Assembly: GCF_030814225.1 (NCBI RefSeq)
Contig: NZ_JAUSUR010000001.1
Location: forward strand, 372,001 to 436,000
DNA length: 64,000 nucleotides
From: Breznakia pachnodae
GTDB taxonomy: Bacteria; Bacillota_I; Bacilli_A; Erysipelotrichales; Erysipelotrichaceae
Direction: 5' to 3'
A program made the translations under genes and the position numbers. The notes under the pieces are model-generated. The model was given only the letters and a program-made list of their open reading frames with translations, did no database searches and was not told the origin of the DNA. Of the stretch, positions 16,744 to 26,294 are shown piece by piece (position 1 is the stretch's first letter; each line of letters opens with the position of its first letter).

Positions 16744-17586
16744 TTATTCCGCTCTATCTACAGGAATATATTTATGATCTTCTATTAATTTTTTCCCTTC
16801 ATCTGAGAAGATAAAGTCATATAATTTATCACCTGCATTACTGTCTTTCTTTACACATAGGATAAATGGTCTTTGTAATTTATATGATCCATCTTTTACG
16901 GTTTCAACACTTGCATCAACACCTTCGACAGTAAGAACGTTTACTTCTTCTGATACTGAACCCATAGAGATATAACCAATCGCTTGTGCGTTACCTGAAA
17001 CACTTGTTGTCACTGCACCTGTTGCATTTTGAATATCAGCATTTGCAACTAACTGGTCCGTTTCAAATCCAACGATTGATTCAAATCCATCTCTTGTTCC
17101 TGAACCTTCTTCTCTTGATACTACAGCGATTTCCTGATCATTTCCACCAACATCTTTCCAGTTAGTAATTTCACCTGTATAGATTTGCTTTGCTTGTTCT
17201 AAACTAAGTTCTTTCACTGGATTATCTTTGTTTACGATAATTACAATTCCATCCAACGCAATTTCAGTTCCATCTAATGCATCAACTTCGCTACCTTCTA
17301 AGTCACGTGATGCCATTCCAACATCGAATGTTCCATCAGTTGCACCTTTTGTCCCTACTCCAGAACCTCCACCTTGTACTGTGATTGTTCCTTCTCCTGC
17401 TTTGTTGTAACTTTCTGCTATTTGTTCCATTAATGGTTGAATTGATGTAGATCCACCAACGACTAAATCACTTTTAGGTTCATTCTTGTTTGCTGAATCA
17501 TCCTTTGCATCTGATTTACCACCACAACCAACTAATACTAAACTACATACTACTACAATACCTATCATACCGAAAATTCTTTTCAT
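16744..17586 (-). CDS. pstS: Phosphate-binding lipoprotein PstS, orphan
   Basis: A 280-aa extracytoplasmic lipoprotein with signal peptide and lipobox LVGC near residue 21. Phosphate-site segments are visible as GGSTSIQPL, GGGSGVGTKGA, ASRDLEGSE and the EGSGTRDGF loop. It would hand phosphate to a PstCAB transporter, but no pstCAB or phoU follows; the next gene downstream is pyruvate oxidase after a terminator. It lies 148 bp downstream of orphan kdpDE on the same strand. The transporter may be elsewhere, or the protein may act as a phosphate sensor or scavenger. Confidence 0.9.
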   Translation of the reverse strand: MKRIFGMIGIVVVCSLVLVGCGGKSDAKDDSANKNEPKSDLVVGGSTSIQPLMEQIAESYNKAGEGTITVQGGGSGVGTKGATDGTFDVGMASRDLEGSEVDALDGTEIALDGIVIIVNKDNPVKELSLEQAKQIYTGEITNWKDVGGNDQEIAVVSREEGSGTRDGFESIVGFETDQLVANADIQNATGAVTTSVSGNAQAIGYISMGSVSEEVNVLTVEGVDASVETVKDGSYKLQRPFILCVKKDSNAGDKLYDFIFSDEGKKLIEDHKYIPVDRAE

Positions 17587-17733
17587 TTAATTTCCTCCTC
17601 TTATTAGGTAACCACATTATAAAACCACTTCATTAACTAGCAATGAACAATTTGTAAAGAAATTGTTATGAGATTGTTATAAACAAAAAGCATTGTATTA
17701 TGAAATATTATTTCACTAACAATGCTTTATTTT

Positions 17734-18435
17734 CTATTCATCTAAATGACTATCAATATGAAGCATACGATAACCAATCCCAACATATGTCTGGATCATA
17801 CCTTTATTTACACTATCATTTGTTTCTATTTTTTTTCTTAAAGAAGCCATAAAGACTCGCAGCGATTTTATATCATCCTCAAATGTGGTTTCCCAAATAT
17901 TTTTCAAAATATAATTATAGGAAATTACCTTGTCTTTATTTTTAGCTAATAAACAGATTAACTTATATTCAATCGGTGTCAGATGCACTTCCTTATTGTT
18001 CACTTCAACAATCTTCGCATCATAGTGAATCACTAAATCACCATTTCTAAATTCTGAACTTTCTAACTTGCGATTACTTGTTTGTCTGCGAAGTGCCACT
18101 CTTATACGTGCCAATAACTCATTGATGCTAAATGGTTTTACCAGATAGTCATCAGCACCTTCATCCAGAACTTCAACTTTATCACTGTCATTTCCTCTGG
18201 CGCTAATTATAATAATTGGCACCTCAGAAAAGGAGCGTATTCGCTTAACAACTTCTACTCCATCTAAATCTGGAAGTCCAAGATCTAAAAGAATCAATGA
18301 GATATTATGAGTCAAAAATTGACTGATTCCTTCATTTGCATTTTCTGCAATATGATACTTATAGTTATTTAATTCTAATGTGGTTGTTATAAGATTACGT
18401 ATTGATTTATCATCTTCTATAACTAAAATTTCCAT
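17734..18435 (-). CDS. kdpE: KdpE-like response regulator
   Basis: An OmpR-family regulator of about 233 aa. The receiver has ILLDLGLPDLDG as its phospho-acceptor segment and DDYLVKPF as the lysine segment. The C-terminal winged helix ends in YVGIGYRM. I chose the ATG at 18433-18435, preceded by AAGGTGA inside the kinase gene, one base after the kinase stop. No kdpFABC potassium ATPase is in the window, so the regulon is unknown. Neighbouring pstS is a candidate target. Confidence 0.9.
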   Translation of the reverse strand: MEILVIEDDKSIRNLITTTLELNNYKYHIAENANEGISQFLTHNISLILLDLGLPDLDGVEVVKRIRSFSEVPIIIISARGNDSDKVEVLDEGADDYLVKPFSINELLARIRVALRRQTSNRKLESSEFRNGDLVIHYDAKIVEVNNKEVHLTPIEYKLICLLAKNKDKVISYNYILKNIWETTFEDDIKSLRVFMASLRKKIETNDSVNKGMIQTYVGIGYRMLHIDSHLDE

Positions 18436-18436
18436 T

Positions 18437-21109
18437 CTATTCACCTTCACTTTCTGGGAATGTAATTACAAACACGCTTCCTTGAGGTTGATTATCTTCA
18501 ACGTAAATACTACCATGATGCAGTTCCATGATTGTCTGACACAGATACAACCCCAATCCAACACTTCTTCGCGAATCACCAATTGTATTATGTTCAGTAT
18601 AAAATAAATCAAAAATATGTTGTTTTGCTTCTTTACTGATTCCTCTTCCTTGGTCAGCTACTGAAATTTTAATCTCATTATTTATTTTTTCTGTTTTAAT
18701 AACTACTTCACTATATTCTTTTGAATACTTAATTGCATTATCGATTAAATTCAACAATACCTGAACAATTAACCTTGAATCCATTTTTACCATCAGTAAT
18801 TCAGTACTTGGAATATAAGTAATCTTATTATCCTTATATCTTTTAGATATTATCTGAATTGCTTCATTAATAATATCTTCAACAATATCACTTTGAAGAT
18901 CCAATTCAATTTCTTTATTTTCCAAGCGAGTCATTGATAGTAAATTTTCACTTAACTGAATCAACCAATTACTGTCTTCATAAATATCTTCATATATTGT
19001 ATTTAATTTCTTCTTTGATAAACTATCTGCATTCTCCATTAACATCATTGCACTACCTGAAATACCAGTCAGCGGTGTGCGCAGATCATGAGAGATGGAA
19101 CGAAGTAAATTATAACGTAATTTTTCTTGTTCTGATTTCTGTGAGATTTCATTATACTCCTGGATACTTTGAATCCTTTCAATACTCATACCACATTCTG
19201 CCAACATGGCAATCAGAAGGTTTTTTTCAAATGTATTCATTGGATATTTCTTATCGGCTACAATTCCTATAACGGCAAATGTATGATCATGTCCACCAAT
19301 CGCCATATACAAACATTTCGCTTTAGGAAATGTGTTAGTTGAAAGTCCTGCTGGTCGATTATTCTTAAACACCCAATTCACAACAATCATTTCATCTTGA
19401 TCTATATAGTTTGTAAAATCAAAATCATTTCCATGATCATAAGTTAGGGGGGGCTGGGTTTGATTATTTATCTGTGGATAAATGATTACATTATAATCTG
19501 ATAATGACATAATCTGATGTGCAATCTCGTTGTATACCTCTTCAATTGTCTTGGCATTTTGCAACTGTTGAGTTGTTTCAAAAAGAATATCTGTACGATA
19601 TGATTTTATTGCTGCTTCTGTTGTATGATATTGAATCCTGTTTGATAACATTGATATCAAAAAAGAAGAAACAAACATCAGCGTCATTGTAAATACATAT
19701 TCAGGATCATATGCCTCCATTGTCCATCTTGGCTCAATAAATAAGAAATTATAACAAACAACACTTATGATACTAATTAGAAAATTATAAATAATTCCTT
19801 TCGCAATAATAGAAGATAATAATACACCTAAAAAATATACTGCAAGCAGATTTGCTTTATTGATACCTTGATCAAATAACCATAGCGATAATAAAGAAGT
19901 CACCAAAATGATCAGTCCTGCTCTTACAAATTCTTTAAAGTGAGAAGATAAATCCACACGATAGTATGAACGTATTTTTTCTCTTGTATCTTCAAAATCA
20001 GGAATAATATAAATATCTGCTGATGGTATATAACTAATTAACTGGTCTGCTAATCTCCGTTTTCCAAAGAATGGAATAATCTTCTGATTCATACTTCTTC
20101 CAAAAACGATTTTACTAACCCCACTGACTTTAGCATACTCAGAAATTTGTAATGCTATATCATCTCCATAAACAGTCACTATTCTGGCATCTAATTGTTC
20201 AGCTAACTCCATGTTCTTTTGTAAATTTTGTTTGTCTGTATCACTTAATCTATTTTTATTATTTTCCACATACAATGCAATTAATTTAGCTTTGAATGCA
20301 CTTGCCAGTCGTTTTGCAGAACGAATAACAATTGGATTATTTTGGGAAGCAGTAATACATGTTAGAATGATTTCCTGTGTGTAATACTTATGATCTTGAG
20401 AATTGATTCTTTTATCTGCCTCATTTTCTTTTCCTATTTTATCTGCTAATCTTCGAAGAGCCAACTCTCGAAGTGCAATCAAATCGCTTTTTTTAAAGAA
20501 ATGATTTTCTGCTCTTTCCTTCTTCTCTCCATTGTAGAGTTTTCCCTGATGTAGTCTATTTATTAATTCATCTGGGTCCAAATCTATAAATTTTATATAA
20601 TCAGCCATATCAAAAATACGATCTGGGATTCTTTCATTAACAGATAAACCAGTAATCCTGAACACTGTATCAATTAAACTTTCAATGTTCTTCACATCCA
20701 ATGTTGTATATACATCAATTCCTGCTTTCAATAATTCTTCAACATCCATATAACGATTTCGATGTCGTTTGTTACCTATATTTATATGTGCCAACTCATC
20801 TACCAGAATTATTTGTGGATTACGTTTTATAGCTATATCTAAATCCAATTCTTCATATTGAGTTGTACCATCACTTACTTTTTTTGTTGATAAAACTTCT
20901 AGACCTGCTAAAAGAGAAAGAATCTCTGTTCTTTCTTTTGGTTCAATATATCCAACTACTACATCCTTTTTTTTCGCTTCAAGATGTGCCGCTTTCAACA
21001 TCGCATACGTTTTTCCAACTCCTGCTGCATAACTAAAAAATATCTTAAGTTTCCCTTTATGAAACTCATTTCTATTAGTTTCTAACACTCTTTTTTCATC
21101 TTTCTTCAT
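18437..21109 (-). CDS. kdpD: KdpD-like sensor histidine kinase with KdpD/Usp domains
   Basis: An 890-aa kinase. The N-terminal KdpD domain has Walker A AAGVGKT (28-34) and the VDELAHIN segment. A Usp-like domain follows (about 250-365, the region that binds c-di-AMP in Gram-positive KdpD). Then come four closely spaced TM helices (about 400-500), a GAF-like region and the kinase core with LLRSISHDLRTPLTG, LNLIDNAIKYS and SVGLGLYL. It senses K+ or turgor in the family. A run of seven G (19447-19453 on the plus strand) falls in the GAF-region codons and is unusual in this AT-rich DNA. There is no linked K+ transporter. Confidence 0.92.
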   Translation of the reverse strand: MKKDEKRVLETNRNEFHKGKLKIFFSYAAGVGKTYAMLKAAHLEAKKKDVVVGYIEPKERTEILSLLAGLEVLSTKKVSDGTTQYEELDLDIAIKRNPQIILVDELAHINIGNKRHRNRYMDVEELLKAGIDVYTTLDVKNIESLIDTVFRITGLSVNERIPDRIFDMADYIKFIDLDPDELINRLHQGKLYNGEKKERAENHFFKKSDLIALRELALRRLADKIGKENEADKRINSQDHKYYTQEIILTCITASQNNPIVIRSAKRLASAFKAKLIALYVENNKNRLSDTDKQNLQKNMELAEQLDARIVTVYGDDIALQISEYAKVSGVSKIVFGRSMNQKIIPFFGKRRLADQLISYIPSADIYIIPDFEDTREKIRSYYRVDLSSHFKEFVRAGLIILVTSLLSLWLFDQGINKANLLAVYFLGVLLSSIIAKGIIYNFLISIISVVCYNFLFIEPRWTMEAYDPEYVFTMTLMFVSSFLISMLSNRIQYHTTEAAIKSYRTDILFETTQQLQNAKTIEEVYNEIAHQIMSLSDYNVIIYPQINNQTQPPLTYDHGNDFDFTNYIDQDEMIVVNWVFKNNRPAGLSTNTFPKAKCLYMAIGGHDHTFAVIGIVADKKYPMNTFEKNLLIAMLAECGMSIERIQSIQEYNEISQKSEQEKLRYNLLRSISHDLRTPLTGISGSAMMLMENADSLSKKKLNTIYEDIYEDSNWLIQLSENLLSMTRLENKEIELDLQSDIVEDIINEAIQIISKRYKDNKITYIPSTELLMVKMDSRLIVQVLLNLIDNAIKYSKEYSEVVIKTEKINNEIKISVADQGRGISKEAKQHIFDLFYTEHNTIGDSRRSVGLGLYLCQTIMELHHGSIYVEDNQPQGSVFVITFPESEGE

Positions 21110-21223
21110 CTTATTAGATCGCCCTCTATCATTATATTCTTTAATTCAAATTTTACTATTCGTTTACTCTTTTTTGTTTTATCGTAACATCCATGAATAC
21201 CATTCATTAGTTGTAAAGAAACA

Positions 21224-21261
21224 AAAAGACAAGTAGATTATTATGTTACTACCTGTCTTTT
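21224..21261 (-). terminator. Terminator-like hairpin downstream of the surface-protein gene
   Basis: On the minus strand an AAAAGACAGGTAG arm pairs with CTACTTGTCTTTT (one G-U) and ends in a T-run. It lies about 190 bp after the adhesin stop and before kdpD. Confidence 0.6.
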
Positions 21262-21310
21262 CGATATCATCAAAACCAAATAATTATATATTAAAGTTTC
21301 AACGATATTA

Positions 21311-21448
21311 TGTGCATAAAGAAGGTTAATTATAGTAAAACAGGGCACGTTTTACTATAATTTTTTACTAATAAATTTATAATGAGGTTCACATTAAATT
21401 GACTGAATCAGGAAGGGAATTATTAGTATTGTATGAGCTTTATGCACA
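21311..21448. repeat. 138-bp inverted-repeat-bounded intergenic element
   Basis: TGTGCATAAAG (21311-21321) and CTTTATGCACA (21438-21448) are perfect 11-bp terminal inverted repeats. Inside lies a perfect 12-bp hairpin (TTATAGTAAAAC / GTTTTACTATAA, 21329-21361) followed by T6 on the plus strand. It carries no ORF. It could be a small MITE-like insertion or a structured 3' region of the adhesin transcript. Together with the hairpin at 21224-21261 this accounts for most of the 344-bp gap 21110-21453. Confidence 0.4.
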
Positions 21449-21453
21449 AACCC

Positions 21454-24312
21454 TTATTTATTTAATTTTCTTTTTCTTTGAACTGCTATAACTCCACCTA
21501 ACAATCCAATACTGATAACTACCAAGAATAGTAGATTTTGCATATTTGTTAGGTCACCCGTTTCTACATCTACCACTTTTTCAGGTGATGTATCATTTCC
21601 AGATATTGAAGGTGTTTTCGGTGTATCTGGTTTTACTGGATCAGTTGGATCTATTGGATCTGGATCGATTGGTGTTACTGGTATAACGACAGGAATCTTT
21701 TTCCATTGTGCATAGAACACAATATTTGATTCTACTGAGATTGTGTCACCTGGCTTGTAAGCAATTCCACTTCCATCCGCTTTCGTGTTCCAATAGGCGA
21801 AACTGTAACCATCACGAACTAGTGTCGCCTTATCCATTACAACAATATTACTATTTACATAGTAAGGACTTCCAGCATCTATTGGCGCTGTTCCTTCACT
21901 ATTTCCATTTCCATCATATAGGACAGTAAATTTATCATTTTCATCCCATTGCGCATAGAGTATAGTGTCTTCAGTAATCGCAAATGTATCATTTGCGTTA
22001 TAAGATATCCCACTTCCATCTGCTTTGGTATTCCAAGCAATAAATGACCAGTTCTCTTTTTCTAACGTTCCCTCATCCATTACCGTAACCAATTCGTTAC
22101 CTTGGTAGGAATTCATTATATCTTCTGGTTCTATACCAGAAGTATGACCATTGCCATCATATGTTACATCGTATTCTTCTAACTCCCACACTGCGTATAG
22201 AGTCAGATTTTCTTTCACATGTGTGAGTGCTGCTCCTTGTGTATAAGTTGAATCTGCAGCTGTTGCAGCTGGATCAGTTGACCATCCAAGGAAAACATAA
22301 CCTTGTTTTGAAATCGCTACTTCACTTTCACTTTTTACACTGCTAGTTCTACCAATGTATCCCATATCATAATATGTAGTAAACTTGTTTTCATTGTTTG
22401 CTTCGTAGTATTCACTACCATTGTATGAGCTTAAAGGACTTAATCCAAAGGCTCCACCATTTGCATCGTATTTTACCCATGTACTTTCAATTGCTCCGAT
22501 ATCTTTGAAATGTGCATCACTTCTTCCATCATATCCAGTAATTTCATTTACACTTGTATTTTCCGCAAGTCCTTCTGGTTTGATTGGAATTGTTGGGACT
22601 ACCATTTTTTCAACTCCTGCTGTAAGTGTAGAATAGTTTGTAGTTAATCCTGCATTATTAACACCCAATACATCAGCGACTGTATTATTTGGTGTTACAT
22701 TCATCAAGTTTGTTCCTGGTTTAGGCGTTAAGCTTGAAAGATCTTTATTTATACTAGTATCATTCAATACTCCACCAACTGTATATACTTGGTTACCAAC
22801 AAATAATGAATTGTTATAAGTACTACCAACTTCTAAAGCAGCAGCCAGTCCACCAGCAAAGCCACCTCCACTATAAGATACTGCCCCACCTTTTTGTTCT
22901 TTGGTTGTATTGGTATTACCAGCTGTATTATTTACAAATGTTGAGCTGTTAATTGAATTTGTCATTCCTGCATTATTGTAGAAGTACTGAATGGCTCCAC
23001 CACTTACTCCATCACCATCTAATCCTTGTGCTACATTATTGTAGAAAGTGCTATTGGTAATTGAAGTTGTAAAGTTCCCCGCTGATTGAAACATGATAGC
23101 TCCACCATCATCATGTGCGATGTTGCTGTCAAATGTTGTATTATTAATATTAAAGACCGCTCCATTTTTCCCATCAAATACATAAATAGCCCCACCATCG
23201 TATGTATTTGCTGCAGCAGTATCAGAACCTGCAGTTTCATTTCCATAGAAATATGAATCATTAATATTGATTTGTCCAGGTGCTGCAAAATAATGAATTT
23301 CGATGGCACCTCCACCACCTCCATATACACCAGTATTTGCACTCATATTTTTATTGTTTTTAAATACTGTATTATTAATATTCAAAGTACCAATATAGTT
23401 TTTAGAAGATATTGCACCAGACTCATAGCCACCTGCATTTCCACTATTGTTTTCAAATGTACAATAGTTTATATCTACATTTGCTGTTGATTCAAGATAA
23501 AGTGCTGAACTAATTGTGTTATCTGCAAATACACTATTATTAATTGTTGTCTTTGCTGTGCTACCTGAAGATATATAAAGTGCTCTTGCTTTTGCGTTAC
23601 GTATCTCCAAGTTGTCCAAAATTACCTGTCCATTCGTGTGTCCTAATTGTAGTGGTCGAACTCCATTAGATCCATCCATCTTCAAATTTTTCAAGGTAAT
23701 AGAACCACTGCCACTACCATTGATGGTAAATGTACCAGTTGTCCAGGTATTTCCATTTCCATCAATTGTAATATTTACATTAGGAACAGGTACCAAAAAA
23801 TTACCTGATGTAAAACCATCGGCTAATGTAATTACATCTCCTTCTTGTGGTGATGCAAGTGCAGTGTACAAATCTGCAACATTGCTTACAGTTGAAGAAG
23901 CCAATACAGTTGGTGTTGTTTTCTTCACAACATTCTCTTTTTGCTCCACTTCTTCTACAGTTATGATTCTTTCTTGCTTAATCACTTCTGTTGTAGCTGG
24001 ATCACTAACACCATAAACTACAGTGTATTCGCCAACAACACTAATATCAAAACCACTATCATCCAATATGGATACTTCATATTCATTTCCCTGCTCATCA
24101 CTGGCAGTTACATCATTTAATAAATCAAATGTTTTGTCATCTTTCTCTACTTTTTGATCTTCTGTTTTAATTGTTATTGTAGAAGCAACTGCTTCTTCTT
24201 TTATTTCTTCTGTTGTTTCTTCTGCAACAATTGATTTAACTGCAGGAACTGCTCCTGCAACAACAATCATTGCAATCAAAAAACCTTTTAAAATCTTTCT
24301 AATATCGCCCAT
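21454..24312 (-). CDS. Large cell-surface protein: beta-helix adhesin with InlB-type repeats and sortase-like anchor
   Basis: A 952-aa exported protein. The signal peptide (about 1-29) is followed by an Ig-like domain with the VGEYTVVYGVSD signature. A right-handed beta-helix (about 145-560) is rich in NNTVF/NNSTFYNN and GGAI turns. Next come three Listeria-Bacteroides (InlB B / Flg_new) repeats (FLGWS..LYAVW, FIAWNTKADGSGI..LYAQW, FAYWNTKADGSGI..FYAQW). A Pro/Asp-rich spacer and a C-terminal anchor of VETGD, hydrophobic helix and RKRKLNK follow. The last is a sortase-type signal lacking a canonical LPXTG, though TG is kept. The likely role is adhesion to host or polysaccharide. Confidence 0.85.
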   Translation of the reverse strand: MGDIRKILKGFLIAMIVVAGAVPAVKSIVAEETTEEIKEEAVASTITIKTEDQKVEKDDKTFDLLNDVTASDEQGNEYEVSILDDSGFDISVVGEYTVVYGVSDPATTEVIKQERIITVEEVEQKENVVKKTTPTVLASSTVSNVADLYTALASPQEGDVITLADGFTSGNFLVPVPNVNITIDGNGNTWTTGTFTINGSGSGSITLKNLKMDGSNGVRPLQLGHTNGQVILDNLEIRNAKARALYISSGSTAKTTINNSVFADNTISSALYLESTANVDINYCTFENNSGNAGGYESGAISSKNYIGTLNINNTVFKNNKNMSANTGVYGGGGGAIEIHYFAAPGQININDSYFYGNETAGSDTAAANTYDGGAIYVFDGKNGAVFNINNTTFDSNIAHDDGGAIMFQSAGNFTTSITNSTFYNNVAQGLDGDGVSGGAIQYFYNNAGMTNSINSSTFVNNTAGNTNTTKEQKGGAVSYSGGGFAGGLAAALEVGSTYNNSLFVGNQVYTVGGVLNDTSINKDLSSLTPKPGTNLMNVTPNNTVADVLGVNNAGLTTNYSTLTAGVEKMVVPTIPIKPEGLAENTSVNEITGYDGRSDAHFKDIGAIESTWVKYDANGGAFGLSPLSSYNGSEYYEANNENKFTTYYDMGYIGRTSSVKSESEVAISKQGYVFLGWSTDPAATAADSTYTQGAALTHVKENLTLYAVWELEEYDVTYDGNGHTSGIEPEDIMNSYQGNELVTVMDEGTLEKENWSFIAWNTKADGSGISYNANDTFAITEDTILYAQWDENDKFTVLYDGNGNSEGTAPIDAGSPYYVNSNIVVMDKATLVRDGYSFAYWNTKADGSGIAYKPGDTISVESNIVFYAQWKKIPVVIPVTPIDPDPIDPTDPVKPDTPKTPSISGNDTSPEKVVDVETGDLTNMQNLLFLVVISIGLLGGVIAVQRKRKLNK

Positions 24313-24645
24313 TTTATGCTCCTTAATTACTCTTTCTTTACTGGAATAATTTGCCCTTCATTACAGTAAAATCCGTATATTTATCTTTATTATTTTCGCA
24401 CTAAAAAACCATTACATAAGCATCATCCCTCCAAATCATCAGCGAAATAACAGCGTCTAAATTTATATAATTTAATTTTTAACTACTTTGTGTATTGTTA
24501 AATAGAAACGAAAAAATGGATAATCATGATATCCATCACTTTCCACATTTTCTTTTAACATAGCCATTATATATAACATCGCATAAAGATGGTGTTAAAA
24601 AATTAATAAACAGATTAAGATTGTATTAAGGTTATGCAAAACGAA
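24313..24645. other. Intergenic region upstream of the surface-protein gene
   Basis: About 330 bp, very AT-rich. I see no convincing gene. There is a weak hairpin (ATGGAT / ATCCAT near 24515-24535), a GGAGGGATG ribosome-site-like sequence with only a four-codon ORF behind it, and a 29-codon ORF without ribosome site. It most likely holds the promoter and a long leader of the adhesin gene. Confidence 0.4.
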
Positions 24646-24694
24646 AGAAAACACCCATAACAATCTAGATACTAGATCATTATGAGTGTTCTTT
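24646..24694 (-). terminator. Terminator of the NCS2 permease gene
   Basis: A long imperfect 19-bp stem (arms 24650-24668 and 24672-24690) with a 3-nt loop lies 8-55 bp after the permease stop and is followed by a T-rich stretch on the minus strand. Confidence 0.8.
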
Positions 24695-24701
24695 TATTCC
24701 T

Positions 24702-26063
24702 TTATAATAATGCAGATAATATGTAATTCAGTATAAATAGTAATGTCGCGATTATTAAGATCGGTGTTAATTCATTAATTTTTTTCTTAGCAATTTTAAC
24801 TACTACAAATACAATGAATCCCATTGCGATCCCAGTAGAGATAGAATATGCTAATGTCATAAAGATAACAGTAAAGAAACATGGAATTGCTTCTTCTAAA
24901 TTTTGCCACTTAATATCTGCGAAAGAACTTGTCATCATTACTCCCACAATAATTAGTGCAGGTGCTGTTGCAGCTGAAGGAACAACTGATATTACTGGTC
25001 CAAGTACAATACTTAATAAGAAACAGATTGCAACGACAACAGATGTTAATCCAGTTCTACCACCAACACCAATACCTGCAGAACTTTCTACATAGGTAGT
25101 GGTGTTACTAGTACCTAACAGAGCTCCAATACTAGTTGCAATACTATCCGCAAATAATGCACGATCCATTTTAGAAGAAAATCCTTTTCCGTTTTCTAAC
25201 TCTTTTTCATCTTCTGCACTAAAGATGCCTGACTTACGTCCGGTACCTATAAAAGTTCCAATTGTATCAAAGGTATCCGTTAATGAAAAAGCAAAGATGG
25301 TGATAAGAATAAAGGTTAACTTTTCAGGATTTGAAAATAAGCTTCCCATTCCTTCGCTACTTAAAGCTGTTCCAGCAACACTTCCAAATTCTTTAAACAT
25401 TTCTCCATAAGAACTAAAAGAAATTGCTGAGATATCTACTACACCTGCTGGAATCCCAACTACTGTAGTTACTAATATGCCTATTAGGATTGCACCTTTT
25501 ACATTGTTAACTAATAAAACAATTGTAAATACTAAACCAAACACAGTTAATAATAGAGTTGGATCATTAAATGAAGCAAGTGATGGAATACCATCACTAA
25601 ATTGAATTAGGCCTACATTTAAACATCCAATATAGGCAATGAATAATCCAATACCTCCACCAATTGCATGTTGCAGACTTTCAGGAATTGCTTTAATAAT
25701 TAATTTACGAATATTAGTAAACGTAATAAAGATATTAATTAGCCCACAAATAAACACCATTGCAAGTGCTTCTTTCCAAGAAAAACCATTTGCAATTACT
25801 ACCGTAAATGTAAAGAATGCATTTAATCCCATTCCAGGTGCTAGTGCATAAGGAACATTGGCAAACAATCCCATTACTAGTGTACCAATTGCTGAAGCAA
25901 TGATGGTTGCAATAAATACGGCTCCTGTTGGCATACCTGCCAATCCAAGGATTTGAGGGTTCACAATCAGAATATAGGCCATTGTAAAAAATGTTGTTAC
26001 CCCTGCGAGAACCTCTGTACTAACTGTTGTATTGTTCTCTTTTAGTTTGAAAAACTTTTCCAT
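24702..26063 (-). CDS. NCS2-family purine (guanine/hypoxanthine) permease, PbuG/AzgA-like
   Basis: A 453-aa polytopic transporter. It begins with the typical FKLKENNTTVSTEVLAGVTTFFTMAYI start of the AzgA/PbuG branch and contains NPQILGLAGMP, ALAPGMGLNAFF and TYVESSAGIGVGGRTGL, which line the substrate site. About 12-14 TM segments are visible. It imports guanine/hypoxanthine (adenine in some members) with H+. The leader carries an attenuator-like hairpin but no purine riboswitch core that I can recognise. Confidence 0.9.
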   Translation of the reverse strand: MEKFFKLKENNTTVSTEVLAGVTTFFTMAYILIVNPQILGLAGMPTGAVFIATIIASAIGTLVMGLFANVPYALAPGMGLNAFFTFTVVIANGFSWKEALAMVFICGLINIFITFTNIRKLIIKAIPESLQHAIGGGIGLFIAYIGCLNVGLIQFSDGIPSLASFNDPTLLLTVFGLVFTIVLLVNNVKGAILIGILVTTVVGIPAGVVDISAISFSSYGEMFKEFGSVAGTALSSEGMGSLFSNPEKLTFILITIFAFSLTDTFDTIGTFIGTGRKSGIFSAEDEKELENGKGFSSKMDRALFADSIATSIGALLGTSNTTTYVESSAGIGVGGRTGLTSVVVAICFLLSIVLGPVISVVPSAATAPALIIVGVMMTSSFADIKWQNLEEAIPCFFTVIFMTLAYSISTGIAMGFIVFVVVKIAKKKINELTPILIIATLLFILNYILSALL

Positions 26064-26102
26064 TTTCTATCCTCTTTTCTATCATGCATTAATTTATAAA
26101 AT

Positions 26103-26163
26103 AAAAAAAGAACGACTTTCTTTATATGTATCATTCCCTATAAAGATATAATATAAAACGTTC
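26103..26163 (-). terminator. Attenuator-like hairpin in the NCS2 permease leader
   Basis: On the minus strand GAACG (26163-26159) pairs with CGTTC (26114-26110). An inner TCTTTATA/TATAAAGA pairing encloses a GGGAATGATACA loop, and seven Ts follow directly. It sits 40 bp before the permease ATG, so it would stop transcription before the gene unless antagonised. Confidence 0.5.
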
Positions 26164-26294
26164 GATTCTATTCTTAAATAAAAGAAAGCATCATATAATT
26201 AGTTTATAAAACTATAAGCGTTTAATCTTTAAAATTTGGTAACGAAAATGTTAATTTTTGGTTAATTTATAGAAGTACCTTGTTCAATCATATG

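Noticed and set aside
21110..21223. Gene between kdpD and the adhesin
   Set aside because: Only AT-rich sequence with the kdpD leader; no ORF with a ribosome site.
24472..24561. 29-codon minus-strand ORF upstream of the surface protein
   Set aside because: It has no ribosome site and no recognisable product, and it lies in AT-rich leader DNA where such ORFs occur by chance.
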